A stretch of 51,794 bases of DNA from contig DASPSE010000322.1 in the NCBI GenBank assembly GCA_035624085.1, positions 1 through 51,794 on the forward strand, read 5' to 3'. The position numbers and the translations under genes are program-made. This document shows positions 17,160 to 25,800 of this stretch, in pieces. This stretch comes from JAFAGX01 sp035624085. Its GTDB lineage: Bacteria > Acidobacteriota > Terriglobia > Terriglobales > Acidobacteriaceae. How positions within the stretch are numbered: the first letter of the stretch is position 1; the number at the start of each line of letters is the position of its first letter. The notes beneath the pieces were generated by a model. The model was not told where the DNA came from, made no database searches, and worked only from the letters and a program-made list of their open reading frames with translations.

Positions 17160-17958
17160 AAGCGGCCAGCCACTCTAAGGTGCGCGCGGCAAACTTTTCC
17201 GGTACCCAACAGCTATCATCCTCCCAGAAGATTGGTTCGTTGATAGTTTCGAAATCGACGTCGGCACCGCCCTTTCTCCATGTCTGCACAACCCTGACCG
17301 CACGTGTTTCCTCGTCCGGCCGCGATAACCAGAGAATCTTGCGCGCTGGCGGAGTCTCCGGCCAAGTCGATTGACGGGTCATTTCGAGATACAGTTCCGG
17401 CGAAAGCTCATAACCAAAAATGTCCAGGTTGTTGCCGCTCTGCAATTCTCCGATCATTTGCTGGGTGCTGCGACGAATTTGATTCCGCCGTTGATGGATG
17501 GCTTCTTTGGTCAATTGCAGGCGTAAGAGTTCACGAAAGTAGAGCTGCAGATTTATGATGGGGCACCACAAGATAAGAAAATCCACCGGTTGAGCGGCTG
17601 CCGCGAGGACGGCGACCGCGGCGCCGAAGCGAAGTCCAAAGTAGCCCAAGCGGCTGCTCTGGAGCCGCTCCCGGGCAACTTGGGTCGCCATCCCCGCTTC
17701 TCGCAACACAGAACTGAGCGTGTATTCGGCGGTGCGCCCATCGCTTTCTCCGGTCCCGGACGGATGAAAGCGAATCACGCCGATCCCGTTTGCCTCCAGT
17801 TGCTTGCTCAATCGCGACAGACGAGAGTAGGTGGTAACCATTTCCTGACAGAATGGTGGACAAAAAACCACTCCGGTCCTGGCCGGCTGACCGTTGTGAT
17901 GCAAAGCGGCAAACAGCCTGTGCGACTCCGGGCCGAAATAAAATGTCTCCACACTCAT
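17134..17958 (-). CDS. Alpha/beta hydrolase-fold protein, exosortase-associated hydrolase 2-like, Arg at nucleophile position
   Basis: 274 residues. VVFCPPFCQEMV, VIRFHPSGTGES and the elbow GYFGLRFGAAVAVL are the fold landmarks. The elbow residue is Arg110 (G-L-R-F-G) instead of Ser, so normal esterase chemistry is not expected. I recall GLR.GA as a feature of the hydrolase 2 family that accompanies exosortase-type EPS loci (TIGR03101-like), where it is next to the hydrolase 1 family as here. The protein may be a non-catalytic partner or acyl-binding scaffold. Its start lies 2 bases after the acyl-CoA dehydrogenase stop, and it overlaps the next hydrolase by 26 bases. Confidence 0.78.
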   Translation of the reverse strand: MSVETFYFGPESHRLFAALHHNGQPARTGVVFCPPFCQEMVTTYSRLSRLSKQLEANGIGVIRFHPSGTGESDGRTAEYTLSSVLREAGMATQVARERLQSSRLGYFGLRFGAAVAVLAAAAQPVDFLILWCPIINLQLYFRELLRLQLTKEAIHQRRNQIRRSTQQMIGELQSGNNLDIFGYELSPELYLEMTRQSTWPETPPARKILWLSRPDEETRAVRVVQTWRKGGADVDFETINEPIFWEDDSCWVPEKFAARTLEWLAAYGDARAAH

Positions 17959-17960
17959 GC

Positions 17961-19118
17961 TTATTCGGATTTTGGCAAACCAAGCCAGGCCGCGATGATG
18001 TTGCGCTGAATTTCCGACGTGCCCGAGTAAATGGTGCCTGAAATGGAATCTCGGAGGTCACGCTCGAGTTCAAACTCGGTCATGTACCCGTAGCCTCCGT
18101 GGACCTGAACAGCGTCCAACGAGGACTGCACGAAGCTTTCACTGAGGTAAAGCTTGGCGACGGCGGCGTCGACCACAGCTTGTTTTCCTTGCTGCTTCAG
18201 CCAAGCTACGCGATAGACCAGCCATCGCGCGGTCTCCAAACGCACTTTCATATTGGCAATGCGGTGAGCCACTGCCTGGAAACGCCCAATCGGTTTCCCG
18301 AACTGCTTTCGCTGGCGAGCATAGCGAACGCAGGTTTCCAACTGCTTTTCCATGGTGCCCAGGTAACTGGCCAGGATGCTGCCGCGCTCCCATTCCATGG
18401 AACAGTTGAAGATAGCGACCCCGGCGCCTTCTGGTCCGAGGCGGTTGCTTTCAGGAACTCTGCAGTCTTCCAACACCAGCTCGCCCATCGGCGAGGTACG
18501 GAGCCCCATTTTGTCTAAATGCCGGCTGACACTAAATCCGGGTGTGCCCTTTTCCACGATGAAGGCGGAGACGCCTTGCATACCTTTGGATCGATCTACG
18601 GTTGCAAAAACCAGCACCACATCGGAGATAGGGGCATTGGTGATGAACATTTTTGTGCCGTTCAGCACGTAGCAGCCATTTTTCTTTTCGGCGTGCGCGC
18701 GCAGGCTGAACGCATCGGAGCCGGCCTCGGGTTCCGTCATGGCATGCACGCCTATGATTTCGCCCCGGCAGAGCCGCGGAAGATATTTCTGTTTTTGGTC
18801 TTCTCGTCCAAATTCCAGTAAAGGCAGTTCGAAACTCCACATTTGTGCATTAAGGCTGAAAAGCAAGCCATTATCTCTGCAGCCGTATCCAAGCGCCTCC
18901 ATGGCGACCACTACGGTCAGCGGGTCGGCGCCACTTCCGCCATATTCCGGCGGGATAGGCAGGCCCTGGATACCGAATTCTGCACATTTACGAAAGGCTT
19001 CAAGGTCGAACTCACCGGCGCGATCGCGGCCGATGACATTATTGTTGAGCTCGTTTTGCGCGAATTTGATAACTGCGTCGCGGTACGTAAGTTGGTCCGG
19101 ATCGAGAGAGAAGTCCAT
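17961..19118 (-). CDS. Acyl-CoA dehydrogenase family flavoenzyme, candidate prolyl-carrier dehydrogenase
   Basis: 385 residues, the normal family length. MTEPEAGSDA and MFITNAPISDV are FAD and substrate motifs; RQFGKPIGRFQ-type KQFGKPIGRFQAVAHRIA, VQVHGGYGYM and YSGTSEIQRNI follow. The usual medium-chain catalytic Glu in Y-E-G-T is Ser here. Instead E244 in the MEWERGS stretch fits the helix-G Glu used by isovaleryl-CoA dehydrogenase-like members. The prolyl-carrier dehydrogenases of pyrrole pathways are members of this superfamily. With a proline-like A domain and free carrier in the same gene string, oxidation of a carrier-bound prolyl group to pyrrolyl is the favoured guess; ordinary acyl-CoA oxidation is the alternative. 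ATG 19118 begins the conserved part; the frame is open further upstream. Confidence 0.9.
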   Translation of the reverse strand: MDFSLDPDQLTYRDAVIKFAQNELNNNVIGRDRAGEFDLEAFRKCAEFGIQGLPIPPEYGGSGADPLTVVVAMEALGYGCRDNGLLFSLNAQMWSFELPLLEFGREDQKQKYLPRLCRGEIIGVHAMTEPEAGSDAFSLRAHAEKKNGCYVLNGTKMFITNAPISDVVLVFATVDRSKGMQGVSAFIVEKGTPGFSVSRHLDKMGLRTSPMGELVLEDCRVPESNRLGPEGAGVAIFNCSMEWERGSILASYLGTMEKQLETCVRYARQRKQFGKPIGRFQAVAHRIANMKVRLETARWLVYRVAWLKQQGKQAVVDAAVAKLYLSESFVQSSLDAVQVHGGYGYMTEFELERDLRDSISGTIYSGTSEIQRNIIAAWLGLPKSE

Positions 19119-19237
19119 TATGCGAGAGTCTCTTTCAATGAATACTGGGTCATTCGAAGTCGGGAATTCCGGGGGGTGTTCGGAAAACATGTCATATCGC
19201 TCTTACAATTTTAAGCTTTAGAGCGCGATGGAGGGAG

Positions 19238-19717
19238 TTACCCGCCATACTCCCAGGGCGACTCCCGGATGGTTAGAGGCTGGACGGGGGTCAAGCATTC
19301 CGCCTCCAAAACCTCCAAGATCACCAGAGCGTGATCACCTTCGTCATCCACGATGCGTCGGACGCGGCATTCCACGTATGCCCCCAAGTCCCGCAAAATT
19401 GGAGCCGAGGTTTTCCCGGAATAGTATGGTTGGCCATTGATGGTTTCTGCGCCGGCGTCAGTCGGACTGAAGAATCTCTGTGCGATCGCTTGTTGATCAA
19501 TGTTCACAATGTGGATGGCTGCAACCCGGCTGCGTGTCAGGCATTGGAAAACATTGCTATCCCTGCGGAGAGCAGCCATAAGCAGCGGGGGCTTAAACGA
19601 GGCTTGGGAAACCCAAGTGACGGTAGCTGCGCCGAAATGGTCTCCATGGCGTGACGTGATGATATAGACACCATTGGAGAATAAGCGGAGTGTTTTTTTT
19701 CGAGTGCTCGGATCCAT
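19238..19717 (-). CDS. Flavin reductase family protein (FMN-binding split barrel)
   Basis: 159 residues. The start LRLFSNGVYIITSRHGDHFGAATVTW and SFKPPLLMAAL, with the later FVECRV-like AYVECRVRRIVDDEGDH and VILEVLEAE, match the HpaC/flavin reductase-like domain that reduces FMN or FAD with NAD(P)H. It would supply reduced flavin to the luciferase-like monooxygenase encoded three genes upstream, making a two-component system. ATG 19717 lies 33 bases after the carrier-protein stop. The 119-base gap after it (before the acyl-CoA dehydrogenase) holds no gene. Confidence 0.88.
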   Translation of the reverse strand: MDPSTRKKTLRLFSNGVYIITSRHGDHFGAATVTWVSQASFKPPLLMAALRRDSNVFQCLTRSRVAAIHIVNIDQQAIAQRFFSPTDAGAETINGQPYYSGKTSAPILRDLGAYVECRVRRIVDDEGDHALVILEVLEAECLTPVQPLTIRESPWEYGG

Positions 19718-19750
19718 GCGGCGCTGATCGGCGAATTCGCAACGTACGAT

Positions 19751-20014
19751 TTACGCGTGTTTAGGTGCCTGGTGCTCCAAAATGAGGGACGTAATCTTGT
19801 CAACGCAGCGAAAGTTGTCCAGTTCGAAATCATGAAGGAGGATTTCGATTTCGAACTGTTGCTCGATGGACAGCAGAAGATCGACGAGATTCTGGGAATC
19901 CAGAATACCAGCCTCAAAGAGGTCTACTCCACCGGAAGGCACATCCACGTGGAGAACCGACGAAAACAACGAAACCACCTGGTCTCGTACGCGTTTTTGT
20001 TCGTTTTCTCGCAT
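19751..20014 (-). CDS. Stand-alone acyl/peptidyl carrier protein
   Basis: 87 residues. VDLFEAGILDSQNLVDLLLSIEQQF carries the phosphopantetheine Ser in L-D-S, followed by DNFRCVDKITSLI. It is of the same free-carrier type as the protein at 14404-14652 but clearly a different copy. It begins 11 bases after the stop of a stand-alone adenylating enzyme, which is presumably its loading partner. The luciferase-like monooxygenase and flavin reductase on either side of this pair suggest that the carrier-bound aminoacyl group is oxidised. Confidence 0.9.
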   Translation of the reverse strand: MRENEQKRVRDQVVSLFSSVLHVDVPSGGVDLFEAGILDSQNLVDLLLSIEQQFEIEILLHDFELDNFRCVDKITSLILEHQAPKHA

Positions 20015-20025
20015 ACAGAAGTTGC

Positions 20026-21783
20026 TCAGCTGGGCAGCCTCCCCGCGGCAGCGCTGGACCTGGGTTCCCGCAGGCCTGCACCTTCGAGCGACTCGCCCGC
20101 GGTTGTTGTCGTATCATCCAAAATCATCCTCGTTGTATCTGGCACCGACGAGTTGCAAGTTGGCTCAGACCGGCGTTTGTTGCGGCCAAGCGTGGTTGCT
20201 TCTTGATTCAGGAACAGTTGTTTCAAGGCAGGGCGATCAACCTTGCCGTTGGCGTTGATCGGCAGGCGATCCAAACACATCCAACGGGACGGCAGCATGT
20301 AATTTGGCAAGAGCTGGCTGAGTTGACTCCGCAGCAGGGTAGTGAGGTCACGGCCAGGGTGTAGCGACGCATAAGCGCAACAGATAAGATTTCCCTCAAA
20401 CACTTCACTTGTAATCGCCACGACCGCGGCTTCCCGCACCATGTTCAGGCTGTGCAGGGAGGTCTCAATCTCGCCCAGCTCCACCCGATGGCCGCGGCAT
20501 TTGATCTGTGAATCAGAACGCCCCACAAAGTACACCAAGCCATCCTTACCCAGGCGGGCCAGATCTCCGGTTCGATACAATCGCTGACTGTGATCGCCGT
20601 CACCCCGAAGGAACGCGGCCGAAGTCTTCAATTCGTCCCGCCAGTATCCAGGACTCAAGCCCGCGCCACGAATGTAGAGATCTCCAGTCTGGCCTACCGG
20701 CACAGTTTGCAAGTTGTCGTCCAGAACCAGGAGTTCCTCTCCTGGACAGGCGGTGCCGATTGGAACCGGATCACGGTCATTTGCCGGGCAATCAGGGACG
20801 GTGTAATAGCTGCTCGCGATGGTCGTCTCGGTCGGTCCATAGAGATTTGTGAAGCTGACATGAGGCAGCCGCTTCATCCAGTAGATTAGCGAACCAGTAG
20901 AAAACACATCGCCACACCACAGCAGGCGTTTCAAATGGGGGAAATCGTGGTGCTTCACCACGTCAAATCGTGCCATGTAGCTTAGGACAGAAGGCACCGA
21001 AAACCATTGCGTCAGCTGCGAGGCTCGAATGAATTCTGCAATCTTGTTCGGTAACAGATTGACTTCCGGAGGCACCAGATGTAATTCGGCGCCGCAGGCA
21101 AATGCGGCAAAAATGTCGAAGTAGGATAAGTCGAAATGTAAAGGCGAGTGACAAGACAAGCGATCGGAGGAGTCAATGGCGAAGTAGCGAATTGCCCATT
21201 CGATAAAATGAATCACATTCGAATGGGTGATGACCACGCCCTTGGGTTCTCCAGTCGAGCCTGAGGTAAACAGAATGTGCGCTGGATCGCTGGCCGTATT
21301 CCGGAAATTCAGCGGCTCATCCGAGTAAGCGGACAGATCCTTCCACGTAAATGCCGCCTGCAAACCTTCTGCCACTGCCGAGGAATCCTCCATCCAACCA
21401 ATCTCCAGGCTGTGGGGCCGTTTGTCCCAATCAAGCGGTTGCCGCAACAAGTTTGCAGCCGCATCGACTCCAAGTACAAAACGCGGTTCGCTGGACTCGA
21501 GAATCTTAGTCACCCTCGCCACCGGGCTGCTGGTATCGATAGGCACATGGCAGCAATCGGCCTTCATAATGCCGAGCAGGGCGATGATTGCGGCCGGTGA
21601 TTTGGGAATGGCAAAGCAAACGCGGTCGCCTCTTCTGCACCCCTTGGATTGCAAAATTCTGGCCAGTTGGTTGCTCCGCGCTTCCAGTTCAGCGTAAGTG
21701 ACCTGCTGACCGTCAAAGACGATTGCGGGTGCTTCAGGACGGGACTCGGCTTGCTTACGTACCCATCCCTGCAAAAGCTTCAT
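20026..21783 (-). CDS. Stand-alone amino acid adenylation enzyme
   Basis: 585 residues. A3 ILFTSGSTGEPKGV (about 165-180), A5 NLYGPTETT, A7 YRTGDLARL, A8 IKCRGHRVELGEIETSL and A10 LPINANGKVDRP. The specificity code read by hand is D-L-F-S-L-C-L-I-A-K, which I cannot assign; it shares the D-L first pair and general shape with the proline-like enzyme at 14654-16225, and the two are probably paralogues. A tail of about 65 residues after A10 is low-complexity and has no carrier domain. Its ATG overlaps the stop of the monooxygenase (ATGA), and the carrier gene follows after 11 bases. The frame is open upstream to 21819 but the overlap favours 21783. Confidence 0.92.
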   Translation of the reverse strand: MKLLQGWVRKQAESRPEAPAIVFDGQQVTYAELEARSNQLARILQSKGCRRGDRVCFAIPKSPAAIIALLGIMKADCCHVPIDTSSPVARVTKILESSEPRFVLGVDAAANLLRQPLDWDKRPHSLEIGWMEDSSAVAEGLQAAFTWKDLSAYSDEPLNFRNTASDPAHILFTSGSTGEPKGVVITHSNVIHFIEWAIRYFAIDSSDRLSCHSPLHFDLSYFDIFAAFACGAELHLVPPEVNLLPNKIAEFIRASQLTQWFSVPSVLSYMARFDVVKHHDFPHLKRLLWCGDVFSTGSLIYWMKRLPHVSFTNLYGPTETTIASSYYTVPDCPANDRDPVPIGTACPGEELLVLDDNLQTVPVGQTGDLYIRGAGLSPGYWRDELKTSAAFLRGDGDHSQRLYRTGDLARLGKDGLVYFVGRSDSQIKCRGHRVELGEIETSLHSLNMVREAAVVAITSEVFEGNLICCAYASLHPGRDLTTLLRSQLSQLLPNYMLPSRWMCLDRLPINANGKVDRPALKQLFLNQEATTLGRNKRRSEPTCNSSVPDTTRMILDDTTTTAGESLEGAGLREPRSSAAAGRLPS

Positions 21784-22808
21784 CGGGTCACCATTCGGCT
21801 GGCTAGCCGGAGCACGCACTTAATATGTGCTAGTTCTTCCTTGGTAGGGGGAATATCTAGAATAACCGTTTGATAGCCGTTTCTCACGTACTTGGCAAGT
21901 TCGCCGGCTACACTTTCGTAACTTCCCACCAGGTATGGACAAAAGGTTTTGTAGGTCTCAAAGGGGTGCAGCCAATAGGGACTGTGGTTCGCTTTTTCCA
22001 CGCTCGCCATCCCGGAAAGCTGGCGATGCCAGACGGAATCGGAGGTCTTCATGGCCAATTGATGGGTGAGCTGTCCCTTGCGGTCGACTGGGAAGCGTTC
22101 AAAAGCGGTTTGCCAGGCATCGCTGTCCTGTTGGCGGGCTATAATGCCGACGCGAATTGCCGACCCCCCATTGGCGTCGGCCGGTTCACAGTCCGCCGGT
22201 TGAGGATATTTCACCGCGGTTGCCCCCAACACTCGCGCCGCTGCAATCCCGGCCTCCGAGGACCCGGACACCAGCACCCCGGGAAAAAGCTCCGGAGGTA
22301 GGGCTGGCACCATGCGCAACTTGTCCACCACGTAAAATTCCCCTGCATAGCTGACCGCTTTATCATCCCGGAGCAGTTCCATAATGATGGTGGTGTACTC
22401 CACCAGACGTGCGTAACGCTTGTCGTGCGGCGTCGTGTCGTTCAGGGCGACGAGATCGTTCTTGAATCCTCCGGCCACCATGTTTAGGTAGACGCGGCGT
22501 CCATAGAGATGTGCGAGCGAGGTCACCATCTTGGCGACCGAATAGGGATGCATATACGCTGGCTGCACCGCTACCAGGGGGCATATTCTCCGGGTGTTCT
22601 GCAGAATGATTTGTGCGATCAGCCAGGGATCCAGTAGTGAGTTGTCGGTATAGATCAGAATACCTTCGCAGTTGGCTTCTTCGCTCCACTGTGCGACTTG
22701 AATTACATTTCGGACAAAGCTCTCCCGAATGTTCATGCTGAATTGAGGAGAGGTCGAGAAAAATTTGATTTCCGGCTCAGCGTTGTTTCCCATGGAATGT
22801 GTCACCAT
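21780..22808 (-). CDS. Luciferase-like (LLM class) flavin-dependent monooxygenase
   Basis: 342 residues. WSEEANCEGILIYTDNSLLDPWLIAQ, VQPAYMHPYSVAKMVTSLAHLYGRRVYLNMVAG and the DKRYARLVEYTTIIMELL block are typical of the SsuD/bacterial luciferase family, whose members use reduced FMN and oxygen. It sits between the large NRPS (3-base gap) and the second adenylation enzyme (4-base overlap), with a flavin reductase three genes downstream. Oxidation of a carrier-bound aminoacyl group is inferred from this context; a classical sulfonate role is unlikely here. The start could also be the ATG at 22793. Confidence 0.88.
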   Translation of the reverse strand: MVTHSMGNNAEPEIKFFSTSPQFSMNIRESFVRNVIQVAQWSEEANCEGILIYTDNSLLDPWLIAQIILQNTRRICPLVAVQPAYMHPYSVAKMVTSLAHLYGRRVYLNMVAGGFKNDLVALNDTTPHDKRYARLVEYTTIIMELLRDDKAVSYAGEFYVVDKLRMVPALPPELFPGVLVSGSSEAGIAAARVLGATAVKYPQPADCEPADANGGSAIRVGIIARQQDSDAWQTAFERFPVDRKGQLTHQLAMKTSDSVWHRQLSGMASVEKANHSPYWLHPFETYKTFCPYLVGSYESVAGELAKYVRNGYQTVILDIPPTKEELAHIKCVLRLASRMVTR

Positions 22809-22811
22809 TAT

Positions 22812-25800
22812 CTAAAGACTGGCGTCACCATCAAACCAAGTCGGGTCCCAAACCGCAGGGTCCTCGAGCTTGGCGGCAAGTTTCGGATTGGTGGCTTTAT
22901 AGAAGTACAACCAGGAGGGCAATACCCGTTTATAAGGCTCAAGCTGGTCGAGTATTCGCTGTTTCTCTGGGCTCAGGCCAATGGTTTCCAGCATGTGAAT
23001 GCCGTTGGCTCGGCATTGTTCCAGACCCCATGCAGCCAAAGGTGCCAGCAAACTGTTATCTCCATTCACCGTCTGAAAATCCACCAGACGCATCCGCTTC
23101 AGCTGGTAGGTAGGATTGTCCTGCCGGTGAAAGATCGCGTAAGCCACAATCCCGGACGCATTTGACAGAGTGGCGACCCAGGCACGGTTATCCGTCAGAG
23201 AATAGTTGAAATGCCACTCCAGCACTTCGCGTGAGCGTGTAGACAGAAGCAAGTGAGAATGACTGCACCTCAACCGCTGCCAGAAGTCCTCGAAGCGATC
23301 ATCAAAGCTATGGTGGACTTGAAAGTGCAGGCCGTTCAGCTGCATTTTCAGCTTGGCTTGAGACGCCATTTGGTGAATGTGCAGTCCCGCCGCCAAGGGA
23401 TAGCTCAGCGTTCTTGAAAATGGCAGGCCTTTGTTCCGCAGCCAACTCGATAAGAAGCCCTGAGGGTTGGTAATCCAGAAAACCGATTGGTCCCATTTCC
23501 CCGTCGGCACACGACGCGCCCGGAAAACCTCATGCGCCTTGCAGGCGTTCGCGTTCACGGTAGTGTCAATGAAGAGAGCAACGTTCTTCTGGCCGAAGAA
23601 AGAACTCAGCAAAGGCAGAGAGTAGTTTCGATATTGCACATCCACCACTAGCGCGTAACAAGTAGTTGTTAGTAGGTGCTCTCCACCGAATTCCATCGTC
23701 AAGGGTACGTTGCCAAGGTAACCCACGATCCGCCGATCATGATTCTGCAATACCCACCCAATGGGCCAGTTCGGGAGTTGCTGGTAAACCGGATTATCAG
23801 ACCAAAGGCGGCGCCATTCGGTGTAGCTCTTGGTCTCCGGGAAATATTGACTGTGCAGAGCGGCGACTCCTTCGTAGTCATCGAATGTGGCCGTGCGGAC
23901 AGTCGCGGACGCCTGCCGATTTGTTGCAGACGTTGCATCGCCTGAAACTCCGGATCGCACAATGGCGGGGGCATCAGTTTTTGCGGCTGGATTCTGTTGT
24001 GCCCGCTCGAGACATTGCCTCAAACCTGCACCCAAAGTCTCCACTCTGTCTTCTTGAAAAGTTGTTTTATGTCCGCCAGGAATGCGGTAGACGTTGAATT
24101 TACCGCCCACCAGATCTCGCCATCCCCGTTGAAAATCCCAGTACTGACCGGCCGGCCAATCCGTCGACTGGAAGAAACAAACCGCACCCGCATACGGGCG
24201 AGGGTGATAGGAGTTGGCGGCTGGATGAACAATGTAGTCCAGCTCCTCGATGCCGGCATGACTCTTATGCCGCCAAGAACGGTAAGCAAACTGCCATCGG
24301 AAGGCATCAATCCGCCGCTGTACCCCGTCCAACCGGTCGCGAACGTATCTCCCAATATCCTTCCTCTTCAAATTGGCAAGCTTGCCAGCATGGAAGGCCA
24401 GGCGCCGGTAAGCGATATTCCAACGTCCGTCCTGGGAAAAATCAGTGTAAAAGACCGGATTATGTGCATCGACCAGTGCCAACAAAGCGATCTTCTCATT
24501 CTGCTGGCGCAACTGGCAGGCCATTTCGTAGGCCAGGACGCCATCAATGCACAGGCCGCCTAAGTAGTATGGACCGTGCGGCTGTAGCTTTCGCAACTTG
24601 CGAACGAAGGCCTCGGCAACATGCTCCACTGTGCAACGGATGGGGAGAGTGGAGGCTTCCTGGCTGGTCAAGTGAAGGCCGAAGACCGGCTGATTCGCCC
24701 CCAAACGACGGGTCAAAGGCAACAAGAGCGGCCCGCCGCGGATCCAGTATAGCGGCGGGTTTTGTCCGTGAGGCTGGATGGCAACCACTCCGGAGGGCAC
24801 AGGATCGCCTTCCCGGCTCAGCAGCTTGGCCATCTGCTCGATGGTGGGAGCCTGAAAGATGTCGGCCAGAGAGAGTTTGCGATGGAACACCTGCTCCAAA
24901 CGCACCACCAGCCGCGTGACCAGCAGGGAGTGACCACCCAGGTCAAAGAAGTTCTGGCCGATGCCGATGGGGTTCACATCAAGCACAGCTTCCCAGATCT
25001 CACAAAGCTGTTTCTCGGTTTGGCTGCGGGGCGCGACAAACTTGGGCTCGGGACGACTTATTTGCTCGGGGCGAGGTAGCGCAGCACGATTCAACTTGCC
25101 ATTTGCCAGCAGCGGCAGCGACTCGAGGAACACGAATTGAGCGGGCAGCATATACCCCGGAAGCTTGTCCCGCAAGAAAGACCGCAACTCCTCGGTAGCC
25201 GGAGCTTTCGAGTGGGCCACGATGTAGGCGATAAGCTGTTTCTCGGCCGAGCTACCATTCCGAACATCCACCGCAACGGATTTCACGGCTGAATGGAGGC
25301 TCAACGCACTCTCAATTTCGCCCAATTCGATGCGATAACCATGAAGCTTCACTTGGTTGTCAAGACGGCCCAAAAATTCCAGTCGGCCTCCGGCAGTCCT
25401 GCGGACGCAGTCCCCCGTCTTATACAAGCGAGCGCCTGTTTGCGTGCTGAATGGATTTGCGATAAATTTCTGACGGGTTAGGTCTGGTTGATTCCGATAG
25501 CTACGAGCCAAGCCGTGGCCGCCAATATGCAATTCGCCTGGCACCCCGGGCGGGAGAAGTTGACCCAAGCTATCCAGGACATGCATTTGGGTATTGGCGA
25601 TGGGTTCTCCTATATCCACGGCCTCCACACCCGGCGTCACACGCCGCACTGCCGACCAGATAGTCGTTTCGGTGGGCCCATACATGTTCCAAACCGAAGA
25701 GCTCCTTGCGAGTAATTCGTCCGCCAACTCACGCGACAGTGCCTCACCACCGCACAGAACTTTGAGATCTGGATCACCGTTCCATCCCGCATCTATGAGC

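Noticed and set aside
19119..19237. Possible small gene between the acyl-CoA dehydrogenase and flavin reductase
   Set aside because: No frame with a start, ribosome binding site and protein-like composition; the acyl-CoA dehydrogenase frame simply extends into it.
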